From Desulforegulaceae bacterium (GTDB lineage Bacteria; Desulfobacterota; Desulfobacteria; Desulfobacterales; JACKCP01), in contig JAVETN010000011.1 of assembly GCA_034006035.1 (NCBI GenBank), forward strand, positions 1 to 64,000: 64,000 nucleotides of DNA. Direction: 5' to 3'. Below are positions 26,498 to 35,028 of this stretch, piece by piece; positions within the stretch are counted from its first letter, which is position 1, and each line of letters opens with the position of its first letter. Both the position numbers and the translations under genes were made by a program. Below the pieces are notes generated by a model. It did no database searches, had not been told where the DNA came from, and was given only the letters and a program-made list of their open reading frames with translations.

Positions 26498-27829
26498 ATG
26501 AAGAAGTTCTTTTTTGCAGCCATTGCTGCAGTCCTTGCAGTGGCAATTTCTGTTCCTGCAAGTGCTATTGAACATGAATTCAGCGGTTATTGGAGAACCA
26601 GAGCTTATACTCAGAAAAATTTTTCTGGGAGTAAAGACACCATTGGGAATAAAGACGTTCAAGCTGTTGATACAAGAACCCGTCTTTGGTATACAGCAAA
26701 GTTTTCCGATGATTTCAAGTTTGTAAATGGATTTGAAATGGATGCTGTTTGGGGTGGGGATGATAACTACTTTGATAAAGATGCAAATAAGAGTTATGGT
26801 CGCGTGGGTACCGACGGTGTAAATGTGCAAATCAAACATTCCTATGTTGATTTTAACTTTGAAAATTTCAATTTTAAAATTGGTGCACAGCCTGGATATA
26901 TTGGCCGTGGTTTTATAATGGATGAAGATTTTGCAGGTGCAGTAATTACAGGAAATTACGGCAATATCACAGTTCCTTTTTACTGGATTAAAAATATTGA
27001 AGGCGGAATCGGTAAAGATAAAAATGATGGTGACCTTGATACCATAGTAATTGCTCCTGAGTTCAAAATAGACAATATGAGGATCAACCCTTATTTTGTT
27101 TGGAGTTATATGAATGATGGTGAATATGATTATTTAAATAATTTTACAGAGCAAAAATTCAAAGATTTTAACGTAGCTAACCTTGGTGTTGATGTTGATT
27201 TTGCTTTGAATGAAGATATTAATTTGTGGTTCACAGGTATTTACCAGTTTGGAAAAGCTGATGTAAGATCAGCAACTTTTGATCTTGATAATAAAAAGTA
27301 TAGTAGTAAAGAAATTGATATTTCTGCATTCTTGATTGCATTTGGTGGAAACATGGATGTTGAAGGAATAGATCTTCATGGTCAGTTTTTCTATGCATCA
27401 GGTGATGATAAAGATCTAGACGGCGATTATAAGGCATTTGGAGACCTTACCCAGGGACAGTCCTATTATTGGGCGGAAATTATGGGTTATGGAATGGTTG
27501 ACAACCAATGGTCAGCAGGTTCTTGTGGAGATAAAATTTCAGATATAATGGCTTTTAACTTTGGTGCTTCCATGTCTCCAATGGAAAAACTTACTGTTGG
27601 TGCTGATATCTGGGCTGCCTGGCTTGCAGAAGATGTTGTCCTAGCTGATGGTTCAAAAGAAAACTATCTTGGAACAGAACTAGACCTTTCTGCATCTTAT
27701 AAGATAATGGACAATCTTGATCTAGACCTTGTAGCAGCTTACCTTTTTGCAGGTGATGCAACAACTGAGAAAGCTAAAAATGACAAAGACCCATATCAGT
27801 TAGCAGCTCAGCTTTCATTCTCATTCTAA
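26498..27829 (+). CDS. Outer-membrane beta-barrel porin (copy 1)
   Basis: A signal peptide (MKKFFFAAIAAVLAVAISVP, cleavage after ASA) precedes a 420-residue Asp/Gly/Tyr/Phe-rich protein with alternating beta strands ending in LSFSF, the C-terminal Phe expected by the BAM machinery. There is no S-layer or OprP domain that I can name; it fits the general porin family seen in Desulfobacterales. The chain is acidic with many Asp/Asn in predicted loops. It is followed by a terminator and by a close paralogue. Confidence 0.85.
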   Translation: MKKFFFAAIAAVLAVAISVPASAIEHEFSGYWRTRAYTQKNFSGSKDTIGNKDVQAVDTRTRLWYTAKFSDDFKFVNGFEMDAVWGGDDNYFDKDANKSYGRVGTDGVNVQIKHSYVDFNFENFNFKIGAQPGYIGRGFIMDEDFAGAVITGNYGNITVPFYWIKNIEGGIGKDKNDGDLDTIVIAPEFKIDNMRINPYFVWSYMNDGEYDYLNNFTEQKFKDFNVANLGVDVDFALNEDINLWFTGIYQFGKADVRSATFDLDNKKYSSKEIDISAFLIAFGGNMDVEGIDLHGQFFYASGDDKDLDGDYKAFGDLTQGQSYYWAEIMGYGMVDNQWSAGSCGDKISDIMAFNFGASMSPMEKLTVGADIWAAWLAEDVVLADGSKENYLGTELDLSASYKIMDNLDLDLVAAYLFAGDATTEKAKNDKDPYQLAAQLSFSF

Positions 27830-27861
27830 TAAAATCACAATAGTTTTTGTTTAAACAAACT

Positions 27862-27890
27862 AAGGCTCCTTAAAATTAAGGGGCCTTTTG
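27862..27890 (+). terminator. Intrinsic terminator of porin 1
   Basis: AAGGCTCCTTA (27862-27872) pairs with TAAGGGGCCTT (27877-27887) around AAAT, followed by a T-rich stretch. The porin 2 terminator has the same left arm, another sign that the whole unit was duplicated. Confidence 0.85.
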
Positions 27891-28032
27891 TTTTATTTGT
27901 AAATTAATTTTATTAAAACCAAAAACAAATGAGTAAACACTTGTCCATGGTGATAAATTAAGGGTTTAAAAATTTAATGCAAAAATAATAATAACTGGAT
28001 AAATCAACAAATCAAAGAAAGGTTTAAACGAT

Positions 28033-28060
28033 TTGACATTTAGCCTTTGTTTTTGATATA
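28033..28060 (+). promoter_or_regulatory. Promoter of porin 2
   Basis: TTGACA (28033-28038), 16-base spacer, GATATA (28055-28060). The spacer shares CCTTTGTTTTTGATAT-type sequence with the porin 1 promoter, and AAGGGTCAT recurs downstream. Confidence 0.65.
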
Positions 28061-28147
28061 TATTAAGATATTTTTTAATTTCGGAAGGGTCATCTGAAAT
28101 TAAAAGCAATTTTTTTATAATATTAATTTTAACTAGGGAGAAAAGAA

Positions 28148-29476
28148 ATGAAGAAGTTTTTTATTGTAGCTCTTGTTGCAGTTCTTGCAGTTGCAATTTC
28201 TGTTCCTGCAAGTGCTATTGAGCATGAGTTCAGTGGTTATTGGAGAACCAGAGCTTATACTCAGAAAAATTTTTCTGGTAATAAGGACAAAGCTGAAAAC
28301 CAAGACGTTCAAGCTGTTGATACAAGAACCCGTCTTTGGTATACAGCAAAGTTTTCTGAAGATTTCAAGTTTGTAAATGGATTTGAAATGGACGCTGTTT
28401 GGGGTGGGTATGATGGTCTTGATAATACAAAAAAGAGTTATGGACGCGTAGGTACCGATGGTGTAAATGTGCAAATCAAACATTCCTATGTTGATTTTAA
28501 TCTTGAAAATTTCAATTTTAAAATCGGTGCCCAGCCTGGTTATCTTGCCCGCGGTCTTATAATGGACGAAGATTTTGCTGGTGCAGTAATTACAGGAAAC
28601 TTTGGTAATGTATCTGTTCCTTTTTACTGGATCAAAAATATTGAAGGTGGGATTGGTAAAGATTATAATGATTTTGACGCTGACACTATCGTAATTGCTC
28701 CAGAAATCAAAATTGACAATATGAGAATCAATCCTTTTATTTCATATACTTATATGAATAAGAACTCTTCATATAAAGATGAAAATAATGTAACAAAGTA
28801 TCATTATGATGTTCTTGGTGAAGGCAGGGATACAAAAAATTTACATGCAGTAAACCTTGGTGTTGATTTTGATTTTGCTTTAAGTGATAATTCTAATCTT
28901 TGGTTCACAGGTATTTACCAGTGGGGTGAGTTTGACGTTATAAAAAATGATGAATATAAAGGTCATGACATTTCTGCATACCTAATTGCTTTTGGTGGTA
29001 ATCTTGATGTTGAAGGAATTGATCTTCATGGACAGTTTTTCTATGCTTCTGGTGACGATAATGGTGAAGATAGAGACAAAGATAACTTCCTAGACCTTAC
29101 CCAGGGACAGTCCTACTATTGGGCAGAAATCATGGGTTATGGAATGGTTGATAACCAATGGTCAGCAGGTTCTTGTGGAGATAAAATTTCAAATATAATG
29201 GCTTTTAACCTTGGTGCTTCAATGTCTCCAATGGAAAAACTTACTGTTGGTGCTGATGTCTGGGCAGCCTGGCTTGCAGAAGATGACGAAAACAAAGAAA
29301 ATTATCTTGGAACAGAACTAGACCTTTCTGCATCTTATCAGTTAATGGATAATCTTGTTTTTGACGTTGTAGCAGCTTATCTGTTTGCTGGTGATGCAAC
29401 ATCAGATGGAAAGAAAGGTTCAGAGAATGATAAAGATCCATATCAGTTAGCAGCTCAGCTTTCATTCTCATTCTAA
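28148..29476 (+). CDS. Outer-membrane beta-barrel porin (copy 2)
   Basis: A close paralogue of the preceding porin: signal peptide MKKFFIVALVAVLAVAISVP, then nearly the same mature N-terminus (IEHEFSGYWRTRAYTQKNFS) and C-terminus (DPYQLAAQLSFSF). Differences are concentrated in what look like surface loops, for example after residue 85, 195 and 260, with small insertions and deletions. The two copies are therefore likely to differ in pore properties or phage/ligand recognition rather than in basic role. Confidence 0.85.
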   Translation: MKKFFIVALVAVLAVAISVPASAIEHEFSGYWRTRAYTQKNFSGNKDKAENQDVQAVDTRTRLWYTAKFSEDFKFVNGFEMDAVWGGYDGLDNTKKSYGRVGTDGVNVQIKHSYVDFNLENFNFKIGAQPGYLARGLIMDEDFAGAVITGNFGNVSVPFYWIKNIEGGIGKDYNDFDADTIVIAPEIKIDNMRINPFISYTYMNKNSSYKDENNVTKYHYDVLGEGRDTKNLHAVNLGVDFDFALSDNSNLWFTGIYQWGEFDVIKNDEYKGHDISAYLIAFGGNLDVEGIDLHGQFFYASGDDNGEDRDKDNFLDLTQGQSYYWAEIMGYGMVDNQWSAGSCGDKISNIMAFNLGASMSPMEKLTVGADVWAAWLAEDDENKENYLGTELDLSASYQLMDNLVFDVVAAYLFAGDATSDGKKGSENDKDPYQLAAQLSFSF

Positions 29477-29521
29477 TAAAACAACTTAAGATTGTTGTTA
29501 GTTAGATTAGATAAATAAATT

Positions 29522-29552
29522 AAGGCTCCTTATTTTAAGGAGCCTTTTTTTA
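29522..29552. terminator. Intrinsic terminator of porin 2
   Basis: AAGGCTCCTTA (29522-29532) and TAAGGAGCCTT (29536-29546) form a perfect 11-pair stem with a TTT loop and a T-run. It is almost symmetrical and could also end gatB transcription from the other strand. Confidence 0.9.
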
Positions 29553-29617
29553 TTGGTAAACTAGTTAAATAATTTTAAAGATTAGATTTTATTTAAACAT
29601 CAGAAAGATAAATTTAT

Positions 29618-31051
29618 TTAGCCAAGCTTTTTAGTAATCATTGGATTTACAAGTTTAGGATTTGCTTTTCCTTTGGTTTCCTTCATAACCTGTCCCATGA
29701 AAAAGCTTATCAGCTTTTTATTCCCTGATTTATATTTTTCCACTTCTTCAGGGTTTTGGGCAAGAATTTTATCAACCACAGCTTCAAGCTCACCTTCATC
29801 AGAAACCTGCTCAAGTCCTTTTTTCTTTATAATTTCATTGGGAGATTTTTGAGAAGATATACAGTCATTAAAAATTTCTTTCCCTGTTTTATCATTAATT
29901 TTTCCATCTTTAACTGCCAGAATAATTTCAGCCATAAATTTTGGTGAAATTTCTGATTTATCAGCTTCAATGTTTTTTTCTTTAAGATAAGATAAAAATG
30001 TTCCAAGAATCCAGTTTGCTGAAAGCTTTGAATCATTAACAGATTTGTTGGATTTTTCAAAAAACTCTGAAAGTTCCCTTGAAGAAGTAAGGGTTTCTGC
30101 CTGCTGATCTGAAAGATTTAATTTTTCTATAAATCTTTTTTTCTTTTCTTCTGGAAGTTCTGGAATTGTTTGTTTAATTTCGTTTTTCCATTCTTCACTT
30201 ATTTCAATTGGCATAAGATCAGGATCTGGAAAATATCTATAATCATTGGCTTCTTCTTTTCCCCTCATTGAAAAGGTTTTAAATTTTTCAGGGTTCCAAA
30301 GCCTTGTTTCCTGAACAATGCTTTGTCCGTCTTCTATAAGAGCAATATGTCTTGCTATTTCATGCTCAATTCCATTTTCAACATGGCGAAAAGAGTTTAA
30401 ATTTTTAATTTCTGTTCTTGTTCCAAGCTTTGTAGTTCCCTTTGGCCTGACAGACACATTGGCATCACACCTAAAACTTCCTTCTTCCATATTTCCGTCT
30501 GTAATCTGAAGGTACTTAACTATTGAATGGAGTTGTCTTAAATAATTTCCAGCTTCTTTAGCTGAGCCTATTTCAGGTTCGCTTACTATTTCAATCAGCG
30601 GAGTTCCAGCCCTGTTTAAATCTACATAGCTTACAGGATTTGATGGATCATGGATAAGTTTGCCTGCATCTTCTTCCATATGAATTCTTGTGATTCCTAT
30701 TTTCTTTTTCTCATTTGTTAAGTCAGAATCAATTTCAAGATAACCTGAAAGTGCCAGGGGAAGATCCAGCTGTGAAATCTGATATCCCTTGGGAAGGTCA
30801 GGGTAAAAATAGTTTTTTCTTGCAAATACAGCTTTGGCCTGGACCTGGCAGTTTGTTGCTAGGGAAGCCATTATTGCAAATTCCACAGCTTTTTTGTTTA
30901 GTACAGGAAGGGTTCCTGGCATTGCAAGGCAGATTGGACAGGTAAACTCGTTTGGTTTGCTTCCAAATTCAGCAGGACAGCTGCAAAAAATTTTGGTGTT
31001 GGTTTTAAGTTGAACATGAACTTCAAGACCTATTACAGGTTCAAATTCCAT
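29618..31051 (-). CDS. gatB: Asp/Glu-tRNA(Asn/Gln) amidotransferase subunit B
   Basis: GatB is the kinase/tRNA-binding subunit that activates misacylated Glu-tRNAGln or Asp-tRNAAsn for amidation. The signature EVHVQLKTNTKIFCSCP starts the protein, with CPICLAMPGTLPVLN, HMEEDAGKLIHD, DLNRAGTPLIEIVSEPE, then the C-terminal GatB/Yqey domain. The 477-residue length is standard. gatA and gatC are not nearby, so the complex is encoded at scattered loci. Confidence 0.97.
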   Translation of the reverse strand: MEFEPVIGLEVHVQLKTNTKIFCSCPAEFGSKPNEFTCPICLAMPGTLPVLNKKAVEFAIMASLATNCQVQAKAVFARKNYFYPDLPKGYQISQLDLPLALSGYLEIDSDLTNEKKKIGITRIHMEEDAGKLIHDPSNPVSYVDLNRAGTPLIEIVSEPEIGSAKEAGNYLRQLHSIVKYLQITDGNMEEGSFRCDANVSVRPKGTTKLGTRTEIKNLNSFRHVENGIEHEIARHIALIEDGQSIVQETRLWNPEKFKTFSMRGKEEANDYRYFPDPDLMPIEISEEWKNEIKQTIPELPEEKKKRFIEKLNLSDQQAETLTSSRELSEFFEKSNKSVNDSKLSANWILGTFLSYLKEKNIEADKSEISPKFMAEIILAVKDGKINDKTGKEIFNDCISSQKSPNEIIKKKGLEQVSDEGELEAVVDKILAQNPEEVEKYKSGNKKLISFFMGQVMKETKGKANPKLVNPMITKKLG

Positions 31052-31280
31052 TTTTAATCCTTAAATTATTTATTATTTTGTGGTTAAAGTATACAAAATC
31101 TGAAATCTTAGAATTGCCAACAGACTGGCAATCTATTAATTTAAAAAAGGTTGTTCCTGATTTCAAGTATTATTTTAAAAAAGAGGTGTCAATACAAAAG
31201 CCTAGTTTTATTGTTACTTAAACCCGAATTGATTAATTTTCAAGTAAGCAGCCAATAATAAAATTTATTTAGGAATTTAA

Positions 31281-31466
31281 ATGGAATATTTTATCAGTTT
31301 ATTAGGAATGGTTCTTGTGGTTGAAGGTCTTGTTTATTCTTTGTTTCCTTCAGGACTTAAAAAAATTGTTATAATGGTGTTATCCATGGAAGAAAAACAA
31401 ATTAGAACCATGGGGATAACTTTTATGTTAATCGGCACTTTTATTGTCTGGGCTGCCAATGCCTGA
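31281..31466 (+). CDS. DUF2065 small membrane protein (YjeT-like)
   Basis: A 61-residue protein with two membrane segments joined by a short amphipathic part (PSGLKKIVIMVLSMEEKQIR), the DUF2065/YjeT pattern. In E. coli yjeT sits beside hflC. Function unknown. It precedes carD by 118 bases, but carD has its own promoter. Confidence 0.75.
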   Translation: MEYFISLLGMVLVVEGLVYSLFPSGLKKIVIMVLSMEEKQIRTMGITFMLIGTFIVWAANA

Positions 31467-31510
31467 ATTGTAAATATATATAAAAAACAGAAACTTATTT
31501 TTTTAGCTGC

Positions 31511-31539
31511 TTGATATTTCTTAATAGATATGGTATATA
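31511..31539 (+). promoter_or_regulatory. Promoter of carD
   Basis: TTGATA (31511-31516), a 17-base spacer and TATATA (31534-31539) give near-consensus elements with ideal spacing, about 45 bases before the carD ATG. Confidence 0.6.
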
Positions 31540-31584
31540 TACTTTTTGGTAAATTGGCATTAATCTCAAAGAAATGGTGGCAAA

Positions 31585-32133
31585 ATGGAAGAAAAAGAGA
31601 TGGTTCAAGCTTCATCAAAAACTTTTTCCGTAGGGGAGCTTGCTGTTTACCCTGCTCATGGTGTTGGACGAATTGAGTCCATAGAAACCAAGGAGATAGG
31701 CGGAACCAAACAGGATTTTTATATATTAAAAATTCTTGAAAATGGAATGGTTATAATGATCCCCACTGTAAATGTGGATTCAGTTGGATTAAGAGATGTT
31801 ATTGAGGAAAGTGACATTGCTAAAATTTATGAAGTTATGCAAGACACTGATTCAATGACAGGGGAAACTCAGACATGGAATAGACGTTATAGAGAGTATA
31901 TGGATAAACTTAAGACCGGCTCTATCTATGATGTGGCCGAAGTTTTCAGAGATCTCTTTCTCTTAAGAATTACCAAGGATTTATCTTTTGGAGAAAGAAA
32001 GCTTCTTGATACAGCCCAAAGTCTTCTTCTTAAAGAACTTTGTCTGGCAAGAAATTCAGATGAAGAAACAATGATGGCAGAAATTGAAAATCTTTTTGCA
32101 GATGAACTGGCAGAAGAGCCAAAAGAATCATAA
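31585..32133 (+). CDS. carD: CarD family transcription factor
   Basis: The N-terminal RNA-polymerase-interacting domain is seen in FSVGELAVYPAHGVGRIESI and FYILKILENGMVIMIPT, followed by a helical C-terminal DNA-contacting part (RRYREYMDKLKTGSIYDVAE, SFGERKLLDTAQSLL). CarD/CdnL binds the beta subunit and stabilises open promoter complexes, often at rRNA promoters. The length (182 residues) is a little more than usual because of an acidic tail. It is 49 bases before the pseudouridine synthase start. Confidence 0.9.
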   Translation: MEEKEMVQASSKTFSVGELAVYPAHGVGRIESIETKEIGGTKQDFYILKILENGMVIMIPTVNVDSVGLRDVIEESDIAKIYEVMQDTDSMTGETQTWNRRYREYMDKLKTGSIYDVAEVFRDLFLLRITKDLSFGERKLLDTAQSLLLKELCLARNSDEETMMAEIENLFADELAEEPKES

Positions 32134-32182
32134 ACAAATCTTTTAAAGTTTGATTTTAGCTCAAACCGATCCTGTTCCCGAT

Positions 32183-33157
32183 ATGAATACATTTGAAAAC
32201 CCAAAAGCCTCACAAGGCTCAGTGTTTGAGCTTTTAGTAACTCCCGAAGATGAAAGAAAAAGAATTGATGTTTTTCTTTGTACAAACTTAGACTGCTCAA
32301 GAAACTTTGCTTCAAATCTTGTTTCAGATAAAAAAGTTTTTGTAAATGGTGAAAATGTCAAGGCTTCCTACAAGATAAAAATAAACGATAAAATTTCTGG
32401 CCGGGTTCCCAAAATCCGGCCAATTATTCCCAAACCTGAAAATCTTTCACTTGATATTATTTATGATGATAAATACATTTCAATAATTAATAAGCCCCCT
32501 AAAATGGTTGTTCACCCAGCTCCGGGACATTTGTCATCCACCCTTGTAAACGGGATTTTATATGAATTTGAAAATATGGATTTTTCTTTTAACTCCCTAA
32601 GACCTGGAATTGTTCACAGGCTTGATAAAGATACCAGCGGTGCTATTGTTATAGCAAAAACTCAAAAAATACAAAAAGAGCTGGAGCAAAGCTTTAAAAA
32701 TAGGGAAGTTGTAAAAAAATATTTTGTCCTTGTCCATGGAAATCCCCCTGAAAAATTTATTGTGGAAAAGCCAATTGGCAGGCATTTGACCAAAAGAAAA
32801 AAAATGTCTGTATCTTTTGAAAATGGAAGAGATGCCTTAAGTTATTTTAAGGTTATCAATTGTTTTGGGGATATTTCCCTTTTAGAAGCTGATATAATCA
32901 CAGGGCGAACCCATCAGATTAGAGTTCATTTATCGTCAGAGGGTTTTCCTGTTTTAGGTGATGAGCTTTATGGATACAAACATCCAATGAAACATTTAAG
33001 TGATAAGAGCAGGGCAATTGTAAAAAAACATCTTTCCCGTCAAATGCTTCATTCTGCTTTTCTTTCCTTTAATCATCCCTATACAAAAGAAAAAGTAAGT
33101 TTTGAAGCAGATTTTTTTGAAGATATGAAAAAAATAATAAGTGAATTAAAAACCTGA
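32183..33157 (+). CDS. RluA/RluD-family 23S rRNA pseudouridine synthase
   Basis: An S4 RNA-binding domain (RIDVFLCTNLDCSRNFASNL, VNGENVKASYKI) is followed by the catalytic domain with PGIVHRLDKDTSGAIVIAKT, containing the catalytic Asp of HRLDxxTSG, and TGRTHQIRVHLS. Closest in layout to RluD, which modifies helix 69, but assignment among RluA/C/D is not certain. ATG 32183 was chosen; a TTG at 32150 would add 11 residues. Confidence 0.88.
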   Translation: MNTFENPKASQGSVFELLVTPEDERKRIDVFLCTNLDCSRNFASNLVSDKKVFVNGENVKASYKIKINDKISGRVPKIRPIIPKPENLSLDIIYDDKYISIINKPPKMVVHPAPGHLSSTLVNGILYEFENMDFSFNSLRPGIVHRLDKDTSGAIVIAKTQKIQKELEQSFKNREVVKKYFVLVHGNPPEKFIVEKPIGRHLTKRKKMSVSFENGRDALSYFKVINCFGDISLLEADIITGRTHQIRVHLSSEGFPVLGDELYGYKHPMKHLSDKSRAIVKKHLSRQMLHSAFLSFNHPYTKEKVSFEADFFEDMKKIISELKT

Positions 33158-33167
33158 AAAACTAGCT

Positions 33168-33857
33168 ATGGAAAAAAAAGTTTTTATAAACATTGATAAA
33201 AATAGAAATACTTCTGCAATTATAAATCTGCCTTTGTCAAAGGGCTGTTTTTCAGGATTTGTATTTGTAATTGCCCATGGCTCAAGTAATGATAAAAATC
33301 ATGAGCTTATTAAAGGGGTTTCTGAAATTTATTCTTTAAACGGAGCAAAAACAATTAGGTTTAATTTTTTGTTTAGAGAAGAAAATAAGTTTTCAGGGGA
33401 TATAAAAAAGGATAATTCTTTAACCTATTTAAAAGTCTTTGAATATGCAAAATCAAGGCTTGCTTCTAAAAATGACTTTGTTTTTGCCTGTGGAAAATCC
33501 CTTGGGGCAAAAGTTGGAGCAGAGCTTATTTCTTCAAAGCTTATTTTTCCCCATGGATTTATTTCCTTTGGATATCCTCTTCATTCCAAAAGCTGTTTTT
33601 TAAACTTAAAGCTTGATCCTTTAAAAAATATTTTTGTTCCTTCAATTTTTTTTACAGGAGAATTTGATCCTCTTTGTAAAAAAGAACTTCTTTCAAGGGG
33701 TTTGGCTGAACTTAAAATTAATTCAAAAATTTATTTAATAAAAAATGCAGATCATGGGCTTGGAATTGACAAAAAATATACTAGCTCAATTTTTAAAGAA
33801 ATTTATAAGGCAAGCTTGGAGTGGATAAACAGCTGGATAATAAAAAAACAAATCTAG
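33168..33857 (+). CDS. Alpha/beta hydrolase, KANL3/Tex30 type
   Basis: A 229-residue cytosolic hydrolase: oxyanion region FVIAHGSSNDKNH, nucleophile elbow GKSLGAKVGAEL (G-x-S-x-G), acid in FTGEFDPLC and a terminal His in NADHGLG. The HGSSN segment and size match the KANL3/Tex30 or dienelactone-hydrolase-like group, whose bacterial substrates are unknown. It is ten bases after the pseudouridine synthase gene. Confidence 0.75.
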   Translation: MEKKVFINIDKNRNTSAIINLPLSKGCFSGFVFVIAHGSSNDKNHELIKGVSEIYSLNGAKTIRFNFLFREENKFSGDIKKDNSLTYLKVFEYAKSRLASKNDFVFACGKSLGAKVGAELISSKLIFPHGFISFGYPLHSKSCFLNLKLDPLKNIFVPSIFFTGEFDPLCKKELLSRGLAELKINSKIYLIKNADHGLGIDKKYTSSIFKEIYKASLEWINSWIIKKQI

Positions 33858-34045
33858 AAACATTGATAAGCTTTTAGCCTTTTGTATTATAAAAAACTAT
33901 TGATTTTTAAACTTAGATTTGAAATTTGAATTTGACAGATCCTGAGAAACTCTTAAATTACTTTATAAGCAACAAAAATGTTCATGGGTATTTAAATTTT
34001 TTAAATTCATGAATACATTTTTTACAAAATAAATAGGAGAATTCC

Positions 34046-34354
34046 ATGTTTAAAGTTACCAATCCAGCACAAACTGAAATAGCGGCTTATTTTGCAGATA
34101 AAGAACTTAAACCTCTAAGGGTTTTTTTGCACCCTGGAAGCTGTGCAGGGCCTGAGCTTTTAATGTCTATTGATGAAAAAAAAGAAGGGGATAAAAGTTT
34201 TAAAATTAATGGAATAGAGTTTGTTATTGAAGAAAAACTTCTTAAAGATGTAAATCCTGTGGAAATAGATTATTTGGAAACAGGGTTTAAAATAAGCTCT
34301 TCTTTAAAAGCAGATCTGGGGTGTTCCGGCTGTTCTGGAGGCTGCGGGGTTTAA
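34046..34354 (+). CDS. HesB/IscA-like iron-sulfur protein with Cys-rich tail
   Basis: A 102-residue protein of the HesB-like group: the first conserved Cys is Cys33 in LHPGSCAGPELLM and the C-terminal cluster is GCSGCSGGCG, richer in Cys than the CGCG of IscA. It may carry or donate Fe-S clusters or bind other soft metals. Selenocysteine versions of HesB-like proteins are known in Desulfobacterota, and this is an all-Cys form. A GGAG ribosome site precedes the ATG. Confidence 0.75.
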   Translation: MFKVTNPAQTEIAAYFADKELKPLRVFLHPGSCAGPELLMSIDEKKEGDKSFKINGIEFVIEEKLLKDVNPVEIDYLETGFKISSSLKADLGCSGCSGGCGV

Positions 34355-34396
34355 ATATTAATCCTGGATTTTAAAATAATGAAAATATTTTTCTAG

Positions 34397-34425
34397 CTTA
34401 TTCCCGGGTTTTGCCCGGGAGTAAG
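34397..34425. terminator. GC-rich hairpin between converging genes
   Basis: Arms 34397-34408 and 34414-34425 form twelve pairs (one T-G) containing CCCGGG around a TTTTG loop. It lies between the HesB-like gene and the minus-strand gene at 34497 and probably ends transcription, although neither side has a pure T-run. Confidence 0.5.
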
Positions 34426-34496
34426 TTAAAAAATAAAAATTTTATAAAATTTCAAATTAAAAAACAAACAAATTACTAAAAAAATTCAGCTTTTAA

Positions 34497-34928
34497 TCAA
34501 GACCTTGATTTAAGAAGATGTTTTTTTACTTCAGAATTAATACAGGAATAAATTTCACGATCATCTCCGTAAATATCTATGATATCCCTGTGGTTTATCA
34601 AATCTTCAATTATAAATGCAGTTAAATACAAAGATACAAAGTTAGGGTTTGGTACAAGCCCTCTTATTGGTGCCACTTTGTAGTCAATGTCAAAGTCTTC
34701 GGCTTTTGAAAGCTCTTCAAGACAGGAAAATATCTGCTTTTGAAGTCCGTTTTTATTGTTTGTTTCAATTAACTCTTTTTCAATTAATTTCATTGAGATG
34801 GAGTTGCTTAACGGATCTGCTTTTTCTTTAAGCTGATAAAGAATCTGTTGTCTTTCTCTTTCCCTTGAAGATTCAATTCTTGAAAGAATTTGGGATTCAC
34901 GTGAACTTGGTCTGAAATTTTTCGCCAT
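34497..34928 (-). CDS. Hypothetical helical protein
   Basis: 143 residues, no family recognised. The N-terminal part is strongly charged and helical (SRIESSRERERQQILYQLKE), the middle carries a conserved-looking VAPIRGLVPNPNFVSLYLTA, and there is no signal peptide or membrane segment. A clear AAAGGGAA ribosome site at the right distance supports translation. It lies downstream of recJ on the same strand with a 100-base gap. Confidence 0.6.
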   Translation of the reverse strand: MAKNFRPSSRESQILSRIESSRERERQQILYQLKEKADPLSNSISMKLIEKELIETNNKNGLQKQIFSCLEELSKAEDFDIDYKVAPIRGLVPNPNFVSLYLTAFIIEDLINHRDIIDIYGDDREIYSCINSEVKKHLLKSRS

Positions 34929-35028
34929 TATATTCCCTTTCTATTTTAGTGGGCGGGAAAATATTTCGATTTTACATATATTAAATAAAAAACTAAAAGC
35001 AAGTAAAATTTTACATTTATTATTCTAA

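Larger units (their letters stand above)
27830..28147 (+). other. Intergenic region between the tandem porins
   Basis: The 318 bases hold the porin 1 terminator, about 130 bases in which I see nothing, and the porin 2 promoter and leader. The leader is a diverged copy of the porin 1 leader. Confidence 0.7.
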
